Assembly (NCBI RefSeq): GCF_900129325.1
Contig: NZ_FQUP01000001.1
Coordinates: 1,178,001 to 1,242,000, forward strand
Origin: Kaistia soli DSM 19436
GTDB lineage: Bacteria > Pseudomonadota > Alphaproteobacteria > Rhizobiales > Kaistiaceae
DNA: 64,000 nucleotides
Direction of reading: 5' to 3'
Of the stretch, positions 9,998-17,032 are shown one piece after another. Position 1 is the first letter of the stretch. Each line of letters begins with the position of its first letter. Below the pieces are notes generated by a model, which saw only the letters and a program-made list of their open reading frames with translations, ran no database searches and had not been told where the DNA came from. The translations under genes and the position numbers were made by a program.

Positions 9998-11119
9998 TCA
10001 CACCCTCATCGGCATGATGACCAGCTCGACGGAAGGGTCGAGCGGGTTGGTGATGAGGGCCGGGTTGCCGGCGTCGCCTAGGCGGATCTGCACCTGGTCG
10101 CAGGCGATGCAGTCGAGCACGTCGGCCAGATAGCGTGAGTTGAAGCCGATGCGCAGCGGCTCGGCCTCATAGGTGACGTCGAGCGTTTCCTCGGCCGTGC
10201 CGTGATCGGCATTGTTGACCGCGAGGCGTGCCGTGCCAGCCTCCAGCTCGAGCACGACCGCCCTGCCCTTGTCGCTCGACAGGGTCGAGACGCGATCGAG
10301 CGCGGCGGCGAGGCTCGGCCGATCGGCGGTCAACAGGCGATCATTGCCGCGCGGCATGACGCGGGCATAATCCGGATAGGTCGCGTCGATGAGCTTCGAT
10401 GTCAGCACCGTTCCGCCGGCCGTCGCGCGGATCTTGGTGTCCGAGACTTCGAAGGTGATGTCGCCCTCAAAGCCCTTCGCCATCTCGCGCAGGCGGCTAA
10501 CCGTCTTGGTCGGCACGATGACGCCGGGCATGCCTTCCGTTCCCGGAGGCGCTGTTATTTCGACCTTGGCGAGGCGGTGGCCGTCCGTCGCGACAGCACA
10601 GAGCATTGGGCCATCGGCGCCACCGCGGACATGCCAATAGATGCCGCAGAGGTAGTAGCGCGTCTCCTCGCTGGAGATCGCGAATTCGGTTTTCGCGATG
10701 ATGCGCGCCAGCGTCGCGGCCGGCAGCAGCCATCCGTCCGGCATCGGCGCGACGGTGATCGAGGGATAGTCGCTTTCGGGCAGCATCTGCAGATGAAATT
10801 CAGAGCGCTCGGCCGCGACACGCAGTTTCTGGCCGTCGGGCGCGGTGGCGAGGCTGATCACGGCCTTGTCGGAAAACTTGCGGACGATATCGAACAGCAG
10901 ATGCGCCTCGACTGTCGTCGCGCCTGCCTTCTCAGGCGTCACGCCCTCGATGCGCACCTTGATCTCGATGTCGAGATCGGTGGCGACGACCGTGAAGCTG
11001 TCCTTCTCGGCGCGCAGCAGGACATTGGAGAGAATCGGGATCGTGTTGCGCTTCTCGACGACGGCCTTGACCTGGCCGAGGGCGGCGAACAGCGCGGAGC
11101 GCGGAAGGGAAATCTGCAT
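9998..11119 (-). CDS. dnaN: DNA polymerase III beta sliding clamp (phage-encoded)
   Basis: Full-length 373-residue beta clamp with three repeated domains (about 1-120, 125-245, 250-373). It starts MQISLPRSALFAALG and ends MPMRV, the usual clamp C-terminus. The conserved ATDGHRLA block lies in the middle domain. The clamp encircles DNA and tethers polymerase. A clamp inside a prophage early operon beside ssb implies that the phage supplies or replaces part of the host replisome. No clamp loader or polymerase is seen in the prophage, so it must work with host proteins. Confidence 0.95.
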   Translation of the reverse strand: MQISLPRSALFAALGQVKAVVEKRNTIPILSNVLLRAEKDSFTVVATDLDIEIKVRIEGVTPEKAGATTVEAHLLFDIVRKFSDKAVISLATAPDGQKLRVAAERSEFHLQMLPESDYPSITVAPMPDGWLLPAATLARIIAKTEFAISSEETRYYLCGIYWHVRGGADGPMLCAVATDGHRLAKVEITAPPGTEGMPGVIVPTKTVSRLREMAKGFEGDITFEVSDTKIRATAGGTVLTSKLIDATYPDYARVMPRGNDRLLTADRPSLAAALDRVSTLSSDKGRAVVLELEAGTARLAVNNADHGTAEETLDVTYEAEPLRIGFNSRYLADVLDCIACDQVQIRLGDAGNPALITNPLDPSVELVIMPMRV

Positions 11120-11176
11120 GGCGTCCTCGGGACCGAAGGGGAAAGCGGGCGGCGACGGGCGCCGCCCGGCTGATGA

Positions 11177-12106
11177 TCAGGACTGCGGTTCGGGGCTGCC
11201 TTCGAAGACCGGCAGCCCGGTGTCGTCGCCGGCCTGTTTCAGCGCCTGCCGCACCTCGACGCGCAGCCATTCTTCCCAACGATAGAGCTCGTAAAACCAG
11301 ACGATGCCACCCTTGAGGCGGTAGTTGAGCCGGACGGGAATGCGGATCGGATCGCCGCTGACGAAGGCGCGCATCTGAATCATGAAGATGCCGGGAATAT
11401 CGACGGGCTCACCCTTGGCGTTGACATGCTCATCGGCAAATTCGAGCACGCGCTCGCCGGTCTGCAGGTTATTGGCCTGCTTGACCTTGGCGTTGACGAA
11501 CACTTCGAGCGATCGGGATAGCGCCAGCACTTCGGACGGGGTCGCGATCTTGCGGCGGAACAGTTGCTCGTATTCGACCCTCTCGGCATCGAAGGGTGCC
11601 GACAGCTCGGCGGCGTGCTCCTCGAGGAAGGTGGCGAATTCCGCCTGTTCCATCGCCCGCTTGTTGTTGTCGATCCAGATCTTCAGCTCGTCGGTGAGCG
11701 GGAAGGAATAGACAATGCGATGTTCGCCCCAGAAGGGCGCCTTGCCGGTGTTGTAATCGAGTACGGCGGTGAGCTTCGGCTCGCGGCCGATGGTGGCGGC
11801 GAAGATGGCGCTGCGCTCATCCTTGTGCCGCTCGATCAGGTCGATGAAGCTCTGCAGCGTATCGACCTTGGCGGTGCCCTTGCGGCGCGCCGGCGCCTGC
11901 CGGGCGGCGTTGAGCGTGGCCTGCACGTCAATCACGCGCTGGTTGGTATGATCCCAGAGCGCGGGGACGATCGGCGGCAAGCCTTCGCCGAGACCATCGG
12001 TCTTGATCTCGATGAGCACTGGCGTGCTCGCGGTGCGGGCGAGATCGGCGATCAGGCCGGCGGCGCCGGCTTGCGGGATATCATTCAAGAGCGGCTTGTC
12101 GGCCAT
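11177..12106 (-). CDS. DUF2303 family phage protein
   Basis: 309 residues matching the DUF2303 family in length and in blocks such as VLDYNTGKAPFWGEHRI, FATFLEEHAAELSAPF and VQLNYRLKGG-like sequence near the C-terminus. The family is frequent in early regions of temperate phages of Proteobacteria and has no established function. It lies just upstream of the clamp gene with a 57-bp gap. No membrane segment or signal peptide. Confidence 0.88.
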   Translation of the reverse strand: MADKPLLNDIPQAGAAGLIADLARTASTPVLIEIKTDGLGEGLPPIVPALWDHTNQRVIDVQATLNAARQAPARRKGTAKVDTLQSFIDLIERHKDERSAIFAATIGREPKLTAVLDYNTGKAPFWGEHRIVYSFPLTDELKIWIDNNKRAMEQAEFATFLEEHAAELSAPFDAERVEYEQLFRRKIATPSEVLALSRSLEVFVNAKVKQANNLQTGERVLEFADEHVNAKGEPVDIPGIFMIQMRAFVSGDPIRIPVRLNYRLKGGIVWFYELYRWEEWLRVEVRQALKQAGDDTGLPVFEGSPEPQS

Positions 12107-12145
12107 GGGTCAGGCTCCGGTTTCAGGAAGGGAGAAGGGTCGCCG

Positions 12146-12487
12146 TCAGGCGGTTTCGCGCTCGTCGGCCGAGGCCGAGGCGTCGCGCGGGAACATGTCG
12201 GACTGGCTCGGATGCTCGACCGAAAGGCCGCCTTCCGCCGTCCAGAAGGGCGTTGCGTTGAATGCCTTGTCGGCGGGGAGTTTCAGCTTGGCCGCCGGGA
12301 CGATGTCGACGCGGCCCGCCTGATACTTGACCTTGATCTCGATCGTCAGCGTCGCCTCGCCCTTCTCTTCGGGCAGGTTTTCCAGCGTCGTGATCGCCTC
12401 GGCGAGCTTCTCGTCGCACTTTTCCATGAACTTGCCGCGGCTGAGCAGGCCGAGGATCTTGTCGAGCTTACGGATTGGTCGGGCCAT
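12146..12487 (-). CDS. Conserved phage protein upstream of the DUF2303 gene
   Basis: 113 residues, no named domain. The N-terminus is basic (MARPIRKLDKIL); the middle has regular beta-like spacing (EATLTIEIKVKYQAGRVDIVPAAKLKLP). The C-terminus is acidic and disordered. Its position next to the DUF2303 gene suggests the two may act together, an inference from order only. Confidence 0.65.
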   Translation of the reverse strand: MARPIRKLDKILGLLSRGKFMEKCDEKLAEAITTLENLPEEKGEATLTIEIKVKYQAGRVDIVPAAKLKLPADKAFNATPFWTAEGGLSVEHPSQSDMFPRDASASADERETA

Positions 12488-12499
12488 AGGCCGCTCCCT

Positions 12500-12727
12500 T
12501 CACTGTTGATGCAGGATGACGAGGCCGGCGAGCGCGCCGATCGCGGCGCCGGCGATGGCGATGAACTGCCCCACGGCACTGACGGCAGCGATGCCGCCTT
12601 CAAAAACGAGGTTCGGGTCGAGGAAGGCGAGCGACAGCGCGGCGACGATCGAGCCGATGAGCGCGCCGACGCCAGCGACAAACAGCATCAGGACGAGGCG
12701 ATAGAGCAGCGCGGCGGCGAGGCTCAT
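12500..12727 (-). CDS. Small integral membrane protein
   Basis: 75 residues with two strongly hydrophobic segments (about 5-32 and 44-72) joined by a short loop. Expressed with early genes rather than the lysis cassette, so a holin role is unlikely. Its ATG overlaps the stop of the HD hydrolase gene. Confidence 0.6.
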   Translation of the reverse strand: MSLAAALLYRLVLMLFVAGVGALIGSIVAALSLAFLDPNLVFEGGIAAVSAVGQFIAIAGAAIGALAGLVILHQQ

Positions 12728-13359
12728 GATTTCACCGCCGCCGCATCAAGCCATGCCAGGAAGCGCAACCGCCACGATTGCGCGGCATCGGCGGCTGTCC
12801 AGCAAATAAGAGGGGCGAGGCCTTCGATCGGCTTCGGGGGTGGCGCTCCGCCATCCAGCCGAAAGCCCGATGTCGGCAAGAGCCGGACACACTCATAATG
12901 AAGCATGCGTCGGTCCATCTCGCGCACCGCAGCAGAGATCTCGGGGGATGGCGGATAAGTCACGCCGATGGATGAGAAAATGGCTCCGTCAATCCGCGCC
13001 TTCAGCACGCGGATGGCGTCTCGCATCAAGCCTTTTGACTTTCCGAAGCTGATTTCCTCGGCGACGGCATCCACCGCTGAGACAAGCGGCGTCGTCAGGT
13101 CGCCGCAGTAAGCCTCATGCGCGTCGTGCATGAGGAAATGAAAGGCGAGCGCGGCGTCGCCGGTTTCGGCTGCCAGAACATCGGCGCCAAGGCAGCAGTG
13201 TTGAGCGACGGAATAGCCGATATCCGCCGCCCCAGCCTGCCCGCTGAAGCGTTTGGCAAGAGAAAGTGCCACGGAAATATCAGCGGCGATGTTGACGCTC
13301 TCAGCGGCCGGGCGCGCGAGATTGAAGATCAACCCGGAACGGGTCGGAAGGGCTGTCAT
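12724..13359 (-). CDS. HD-domain phosphohydrolase (YfbR-like nucleotidase)
   Basis: 211 residues with an HD-type metal site: His in SVAQHC, the HD pair in FLMHDAHEAYCGDL, and a later conserved Asp in REMDRRM. This arrangement matches phage phosphohydrolases related to YfbR 5'-deoxynucleotidase. It probably removes phosphate from (deoxy)nucleoside monophosphates and so adjusts nucleotide pools during replication. A MazG-like gene follows immediately with a 4-bp overlap, giving a small nucleotide-metabolism pair. Substrate is inferred. Confidence 0.85.
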   Translation of the reverse strand: MTALPTRSGLIFNLARPAAESVNIAADISVALSLAKRFSGQAGAADIGYSVAQHCCLGADVLAAETGDAALAFHFLMHDAHEAYCGDLTTPLVSAVDAVAEEISFGKSKGLMRDAIRVLKARIDGAIFSSIGVTYPPSPEISAAVREMDRRMLHYECVRLLPTSGFRLDGGAPPPKPIEGLAPLICWTAADAAQSWRLRFLAWLDAAAVKS

Positions 13360-13670
13360 GGCTTTTGCTCCTCCTTGGCGATGTCTGCGTCATGCCATGC
13401 ATGGAACAGCTTGAGCTTCTCATCGCGGCGGGCAGCGATCGCGTCGTAGTCAAGTGGGTTGACAGCGACCACGAACTCGATCGCGGCCAATAAATCTGCC
13501 AATTCCTCCTGCATCCGCTTTCGCAGGTCGGAGCCGTCGAAGTGAATCACCTCGCCGTGCGACCCGACGAGCTTTCCGCAGACTTGCATGACCTCGCCGC
13601 ATTCTTCCGTGAGCTTGGAAATGCCGGGCCAGACGGCACTGCCAATACTGAAATCTCCGGACCCCTTCAT
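13356..13670 (-). CDS. MazG-like nucleotide pyrophosphohydrolase
   Basis: 104 residues starting at MKGSGDFSIGS. The helical core carries the MazG-like metal-binding signature EECGEVMQ followed by EELADLLAAIEF about 30 residues later. Such phage enzymes hydrolyse (d)NTPs to monophosphates or remove modified nucleotides. The frame stays open upstream to 13955, but that part is Arg/Pro-rich shadow sequence overlapping other genes. The chosen ATG overlaps the stop of the small membrane gene upstream. Confidence 0.8.
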   Translation of the reverse strand: MKGSGDFSIGSAVWPGISKLTEECGEVMQVCGKLVGSHGEVIHFDGSDLRKRMQEELADLLAAIEFVVAVNPLDYDAIAARRDEKLKLFHAWHDADIAKEEQKP

Positions 13671-13846
13671 GCGGGCCTCCCGATGAGAGCGGTTGCGACG
13701 AGGGCGAGCGAGGCGGCCGTGGTGGCGAGGCCGAGCCAATAGAGCGTGCTGGCGTGGCCGGGCCTGAGCGCTGGGCCGGATGTCGCGAGCAGCGCGCCGC
13801 CTGCGATCAGCAGCGCGATCAGGAGGTAAGAGAGCGCGGCTGTCAT
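13667..13846 (-). CDS. Small two-helix membrane protein
   Basis: 59 residues. It begins MTAALSYLLIALLIAGG and has a second hydrophobic stretch after a short polar loop (HASTLYW). Both ends use 4-bp ATGA overlaps with neighbours, which supports a real gene. Function unknown. Confidence 0.6.
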   Translation of the reverse strand: MTAALSYLLIALLIAGGALLATSGPALRPGHASTLYWLGLATTAASLALVATALIGRPA

Positions 13847-14100
13847 GGCCGCACCGGCCGGGCAGCAAGGAGATTGACCAGGTCGAGCGTGAAAGTGTCG
13901 AGCAACGCGGCAGTATCGCGCCTGTCAAAGCCGTTGGAATCTTCCATGGCCGCAAACATCGAAACTGTGAGGATGCTTATAGCGGAAAACGCATCTGCCT
14001 CCGTTGCGTCCCGCCGCTCGATCTCGGTGCGAAGCGTGGCAAGCAAGCTTAGCGCGACGTCCATAATACTGTGATTGTCGAGGCGGCGGATCGCGCTCAT
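13843..14100 (-). CDS. Phage protein of unknown function
   Basis: 85 residues, mostly alpha-helical, no Cys cluster or membrane segment. The start overlaps the upstream gene's stop and the stop overlaps the membrane-protein start, so it is co-translated in the leftward operon. No family recognised. Confidence 0.55.
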   Translation of the reverse strand: MSAIRRLDNHSIMDVALSLLATLRTEIERRDATEADAFSAISILTVSMFAAMEDSNGFDRRDTAALLDTFTLDLVNLLAARPVRP

Positions 14101-14312
14101 GCCGCCCTCGCCGTCGTGGTGCCTTGCGACGAGGCGAAGAGGCGCATGTCGATTTCGCCCTTGGAATAGCCGAGCGACAGCAGGCGGGCGCCGAGCGAGG
14201 CGTCGTCGGCGAGGATGCGCGGCTCGGCCGTGACGATCTCGGTGATGTGCAGAGACATCAGCACCGGCAGCAGGCCGTGATCGCGCGCGATGTCGAGGCA
14301 GGTTCGGGGCAT
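14097..14312 (-). CDS. Small phage protein of unknown function
   Basis: 71 residues (MPRTCLDIARDHGLLPVL). The middle (LGARLLSLGYSKGEIDMRL) resembles the C-terminal part of the protein at 14717-14989 (DLLMAGFKQAEIDAHKM), so the two may be distant paralogues. A GGAG ribosome-binding site follows directly after structured repeat copy A. Confidence 0.55.
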   Translation of the reverse strand: MPRTCLDIARDHGLLPVLMSLHITEIVTAEPRILADDASLGARLLSLGYSKGEIDMRLFASSQGTTTARAA

Positions 14313-14325
14313 GATGGGGATCTCC

Positions 14326-14380
14326 GATCGTCCGGTGATCGCCGCTGCTGGCGCGGCGGCGACTGCGAGACGGTCTGGGG
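14326..14380 (-). repeat. Intergenic structured repeat, copy A
   Basis: Shares its two flanks with copy B at 14647-14710: a 20-base block starting GATCGTCCGGTGATCG and a block GCGGCGACTGCGAGACGGTCT. On the transcribed (minus) strand the middle folds as TCGCCGC/GCGGCGA, and CGATC/GATCG forms a second small stem. It lies between the stop at 14381 and the ribosome-binding site of the next gene. Confidence 0.6.
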
Positions 14381-14626
14381 TCAGAACTTCGTCAGGTCGG
14401 CGCCGAGGGCTTCGAGATCGCGGCGAATGCTCGTACGCTCGACATGCAAGTCGGTGAGCTTGTCGATCGTCTGCTCGATCTCCATCGCCACCACATTGGT
14501 GCGCGCTCCAAGCACGTTCATCCGCCCGTAAATTGCATTGAGGGCTGTCTCGGAAAGCCGGCGATGCGTCCTGCCGCCATCGGTGGCCTGCATATCGACG
14601 CTCTCTTTTGCCTTCGTATCGTCCAT
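14381..14626 (-). CDS. Phage protein of unknown function, coiled coil
   Basis: 81 residues. The C-terminal half is a likely coiled coil (VVAMEIEQTIDKLTDLHVER). AGGAG lies 7 bp before the ATG. The gene is flanked on both sides by copies of the same structured intergenic repeat, the most distinctive thing about it. Function unknown. Confidence 0.55.
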   Translation of the reverse strand: MDDTKAKESVDMQATDGGRTHRRLSETALNAIYGRMNVLGARTNVVAMEIEQTIDKLTDLHVERTSIRRDLEALGADLTKF

Positions 14627-14646
14627 GGCTTGCTCCTGTCGGAACC

Positions 14647-14710
14647 GATCGTCCGGTGATCGCCGCCAGCGGGGAGGAGGTCGCTGGCGGCGACTGCGAG
14701 ACGGTCTAGG
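14647..14710 (-). repeat. Intergenic structured repeat, copy B
   Basis: Same flanks as copy A. On the minus strand the centre forms a perfect 12-bp stem (TCGCCGCCAGCG with CGCTGGCGGCGA) around a 10-base loop containing CCTCCTCCC, an anti-Shine-Dalgarno-like run. It lies between two genes of the early operon. Confidence 0.65.
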
Positions 14711-14716
14711 GAGGAG

Positions 14717-14989
14717 CTAGGCCGCCTCGTTCACCTGGCGCATCGCCATCTGGCGCGCGGCCATCTTGTGGGCGTCGATCTCGGCCTGCTTGAAGCCGGC
14801 CATCAGGAGGTCATCTTCGGTGCATCCGCCATTCAGCGCGGAGCGACGCTCGACCATGGTCGCAGCCATCAGGTCGACAAGCGCCTTGGTGCCGGACATG
14901 CGGGCCTTTTCGACCGGCGTCAGCACGGGGAGGCGCGGCGGCATGCGGCCGCCGGCGAATGGGTCTTTCATGAGAATGCTGTGGCGCAT
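14717..14989 (-). CDS. Small phage protein, first gene of the leftward early operon
   Basis: 90 residues starting MRHSILMKDPF. The ATG at 14989 has a GGAGG box 5 bp upstream; an alternative ATG at 15001 adds four residues but has a weaker site. Helical C-terminal half (DDLLMAGFKQAEIDAHKMAA). It follows the candidate early promoter/operator region at 15.1 kb. Function unknown. Confidence 0.55.
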   Translation of the reverse strand: MRHSILMKDPFAGGRMPPRLPVLTPVEKARMSGTKALVDLMAATMVERRSALNGGCTEDDLLMAGFKQAEIDAHKMAARQMAMRQVNEAA

Positions 14990-15093
14990 GCCAGCCTCCA
15001 TCGAGCCTAAGGGTGAAAGGGCTCGACGCGATCCGTGGGCTGGTCGGCGCTGCTGATTTAGATGCCCACCGACCGCGTCGATGGGGAGAAAGT

Positions 15094-15146
15094 GCGCTTG
15101 ATACACATTTCATGTCAAGCGAAAAGTGCGCTACACACACATTGGC
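15094..15146 (-). promoter_or_regulatory. Candidate operator/promoter region of the leftward early operon
   Basis: Contains the 7-bp inverted repeat CGCTTGA...TCAAGCG (15095-15101, 15115-15121) enclosing TACACATTT, plus ACACACACATTGGC at 15133-15146. Both motifs recur in the repressor/Cro intergenic region: GCTTGACACACA and ACACACATTTGCGC. The minus strand reads TTGACA inside the inverted repeat, a possible -35. Probably the second operator set bound by the phage repressor or Cro. Confidence 0.5.
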
Positions 15147-15176
15147 AAACAAAACAAAGCCCGCAGAGGCGGGCTT
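15145..15176 (-). terminator. Rho-independent terminator, leftward
   Basis: Perfect 8-bp GC-rich stem (AAGCCCGC 15157-15164, loop AGAG, GCGGGCTT 15169-15176). On the minus strand a T-rich tail TTTGTTTTGTTTG follows (15145-15156). It would end the short leftward transcript carrying the repressor and the 71-residue gene, isolating it from the early operon promoter. Confidence 0.8.
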
Positions 15177-15205
15177 GGTTTCATTTCACGATGGACGCGA
15201 CGCTA

Positions 15206-15421
15206 TTAGCCAGGAGTGGGGAACGGAATAACGTCATGGTTTGCAGCTACAGGATGCTTTCCTCCGCTGCAGAACAACCTGATTGTCTGGACGTAGGTTA
15301 GAACACGATCCACCTCATCGGGATCGGTCGGCAGAAGTGCGGCGATGCAGACGGCGGTATGACGCAATCTCTGGTCGAATTCATGCTTGCTAGTGCGTCC
15401 CTGCACCTTGCGTTTAGACAT
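15206..15421 (-). CDS. Small protein co-transcribed with the repressor
   Basis: 71 residues starting MSKRKVQGRTSKHEFDQRLRH, with a GGGGAG box 6 bp upstream. It lies downstream of the repressor on the same strand and just before a strong terminator, so it probably forms a two-gene lysogenic transcript. No recognised domain. Confidence 0.55.
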   Translation of the reverse strand: MSKRKVQGRTSKHEFDQRLRHTAVCIAALLPTDPDEVDRVLTYVQTIRLFCSGGKHPVAANHDVIPFPTPG

Positions 15422-15506
15422 TTCACTCCCCTGTTTATTTACAGTATTTTGCCCGCTGTCCCACATTGACGCACAAATTTGATCCGTTTCAAAGGAAATC
15501 TGTAAA

Positions 15507-15833
15507 TCAGCCTGCCTTGCGCAGCGCCTGGAGCATGGTCAGGGCAATTTTCTGCTGTTCTTCGGGGATTGCGCGCAGCGTGTCATAGATCGACCAGACC
15601 GGGCTTTTCGGATCGCGCATCAAAAGGTCAGCTGGTTCGCATGCAAGCGCTTCGGCCAGTTGCTCGAGCAGATCCTGATTGTAGGGGATCAGTCCGCGCT
15701 CGACGCGGCTGTAATTCTCGCGCGACATGTCGATGCGCTCGACGAGCTGTTCCTGCGTCAAGCCACGATATTTCCGCCACTCCCGAAGGAAGTGACGTTG
15801 GCGTTCGCGCGTAGGTTTTGGAAATGGAGCCAT
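15507..15833 (-). CDS. CI-like phage repressor (XRE helix-turn-helix)
   Basis: 108 residues. A helix-turn-helix of the XRE/Cro-CI type occupies about residues 15-75 (YRGLTQEQLVERIDMSRENY, then SRVERGLIPYNQDLLEQLAEAL). The C-terminal 30 residues are helical and may dimerise; there is no LexA-type cleavage domain, so RecA-stimulated self-cleavage is not expected. It is divergent from a Cro-like gene across 95 bp with inverted repeats. Expected role: maintain lysogeny by binding the operators at 15.85-15.92 and 15.1 kb. Confidence 0.85.
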   Translation of the reverse strand: MAPFPKPTRERQRHFLREWRKYRGLTQEQLVERIDMSRENYSRVERGLIPYNQDLLEQLAEALACEPADLLMRDPKSPVWSIYDTLRAIPEEQQKIALTMLQALRKAG

Positions 15834-15928
15834 AATTCAACTTTGTAACTTTGTGCGGTCGGCGCACAATGGCACCCGGCGCACAAGGTGCTTGACACAC
15901 ACCGTGTGTCTGACACACATTTGCGCCC
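15834..15928. promoter_or_regulatory. Genetic switch: divergent promoters and operators
   Basis: On the repressor side TTGTGC (15851-15856) and GCACAA (15864-15869) form an inverted repeat, and a further GCACAA lies at 15881-15886. On the Cro side TTGACA (15892-15897) is a good -35; 17 bp further, ACACAT (15915-15920) is a weak -10. ACACAC/GTGTGT inverted repeats overlap this promoter. The predicted start site falls only a few bases before the ATG at 15929, so the Cro-like mRNA may be nearly leaderless. Confidence 0.6.
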
Positions 15929-16132
15929 ATGAAACTCGCCAGCTATCTCGCGGATCAGAAACTGACGGATCGGGCTTTTGCTGCCGTGATCGGCAAAGAA
16001 CGTTCTGTCGTCACCCGCTATCGCACGGGCGAATTGCGGCCGCCGCTCGAGGTGATCGAGGCGATTCGCATCGCGACCGGCGGCGCGGTTTCATATGAGG
16101 ATTTCCTCGTGAGGACGGAGGCCGCCGAATGA
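15929..16132 (+). CDS. Cro-like helix-turn-helix regulator
   Basis: 67 residues, a minimal DNA-binding protein. Helices around LTDRAFAAVIGKERSVVTRY and RTGELRPPLEVIEAIRIATG form the helix-turn-helix. First gene of the rightward arm and divergent from the repressor, the classical Cro position. No Shine-Dalgarno sequence precedes the ATG, and the promoter geometry suggests a leaderless message. Its stop overlaps the next ATG (ATGA). Confidence 0.8.
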   Translation: MKLASYLADQKLTDRAFAAVIGKERSVVTRYRTGELRPPLEVIEAIRIATGGAVSYEDFLVRTEAAE

Positions 16133-16449
16133 GCGCGCCCGTCGCAATCACCTGGGATGTCTCGGCGCGGCTCGACGACACGGCGGCTGGCGACATGCTC
16201 ATGGCCTTAGTGCAGCTTGCGGCCTGGCGTCAGGATCTCGCCGAGGCGCTGAAGCGCTTCTTCGGCTCGGGCGCGAACGCCTTCCGTGTCGCTTGCCTCA
16301 ACATCGAAATTCGCCCGGCAGACGGGGCAATCATCCTGCACCTGGTTCAGCTTCTTCATGAGGAACTCGGTGCGCTTCTGGCCGCAGGCCGGGCAGACAT
16401 TCGGCATTCGGGGCATGGCGCGGCGCCTTCGCTTGTGGGTGGACCATGA
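16129..16449 (+). CDS. Possible small protein coupled to the Cro-like gene (competes with the antisense zinc-ribbon frame)
   Basis: 106 codons starting in an ATGA overlap with the Cro-like stop, a common coupling in this phage. The first 26 residues look coding, but the rest lies opposite a better-supported zinc-ribbon frame and reads like its shadow. No domain recognised. At most one of the two is likely to be real over 16207-16416. Confidence 0.3.
   Translation: MSAPVAITWDVSARLDDTAAGDMLMALVQLAAWRQDLAEALKRFFGSGANAFRVACLNIEIRPADGAIILHLVQLLHEELGALLAAGRADIRHSGHGAAPSLVGGP
16207..16416 (-). CDS. Small zinc-ribbon protein
   Basis: 69 residues with two CxxC knuckles spaced for zinc binding (VCPACGQKR near the start, DCPVCRANF about 22 residues later) and a helical tail. 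The motif and codon use argue for a real gene despite its orientation against the rightward arm. The frame is open upstream to 16608, but MPRMPNVCPACG is the natural start. It could be a translational regulator like Mu Com or a small DNA-binding protein; function is unknown. Confidence 0.5.
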   Translation of the reverse strand: MPRMPNVCPACGQKRTEFLMKKLNQVQDDCPVCRANFDVEASDTEGVRARAEEALQRLGEILTPGRKLH

Positions 16450-16510
16450 CGAGCGGCCGACATCTGCGCGGGCCGCCGTGATCTGACGCCCAGACCGTCG
16501 CATTCCCCGT

Positions 16511-17032
16511 TTGTTTTCGCACCGAAAAAACCATGGAGCGTTTTTCGTGGACAAGCCTGCTTTGCCTGTCGGGCTCATCACCCAGATCAAGGCCACGACG
16601 CGCGCCATGGTTCTCGCGGCGGGCGGCGACGCGGAGGTCGAGGCGCTGACCGGCGCCTCGCGCGGCCAGATTTCGAAATGGAAGCTCGATCACCATCCCG
16701 ACCTGATGCCGATCTGGGCGATCGCCGCCATCGCCTTCAAGACGCAGGACATCAGCTTTGCGGCGATGCTGGCCGAGATGGCGTCGCATCAGGTTGTCCC
16801 CGTCGTCGGCGACGGGCCGAGCGATGCGAACGCGGCCGATTTCGTCGATGACCTGATCGGCCTTGCGCGCACCGGCGCCGAGATGAAATCGGCGCTTGGC
16901 GAAGCGATGTCCGACCGCAGCGTCACGCCCGCCGAGGCGCGGGTCGTGCTCAGCGAGATCAGCAAGCACAAGCAGACGATCACGCGCACCGAGCGCCGGC
17001 TCGCCCGTGTCGCCGCGCGGGGGAACCGCTGA
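16511..17032 (+). CDS. CII-like phage transcriptional regulator
   Basis: 173 residues. The central part (VEALTGASRGQISKWKL, then PIWAIAAIAF) looks like the helix-turn-helix of P2-type CII/CP76 regulators, and the C-terminal half is helical. Start uncertain: the ATG at 16511 has no clear ribosome-binding site, whereas the in-frame GTG at 16547 (MDKPALPVGL) has GGAG upstream and gives a more usual N-terminus (161 residues). Second or third gene of the rightward arm, as expected for an early activator. Stop overlaps the GcrA-like ATG. Confidence 0.6.
   Translation: MFSHRKNHGAFFVDKPALPVGLITQIKATTRAMVLAAGGDAEVEALTGASRGQISKWKLDHHPDLMPIWAIAAIAFKTQDISFAAMLAEMASHQVVPVVGDGPSDANAADFVDDLIGLARTGAEMKSALGEAMSDRSVTPAEARVVLSEISKHKQTITRTERRLARVAARGNR

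Noticed and set aside
11564-12898. 444-codon plus frame
   Set aside because: Opposite the DUF2303 gene and its neighbours; His/Arg/Gly-rich antisense composition.
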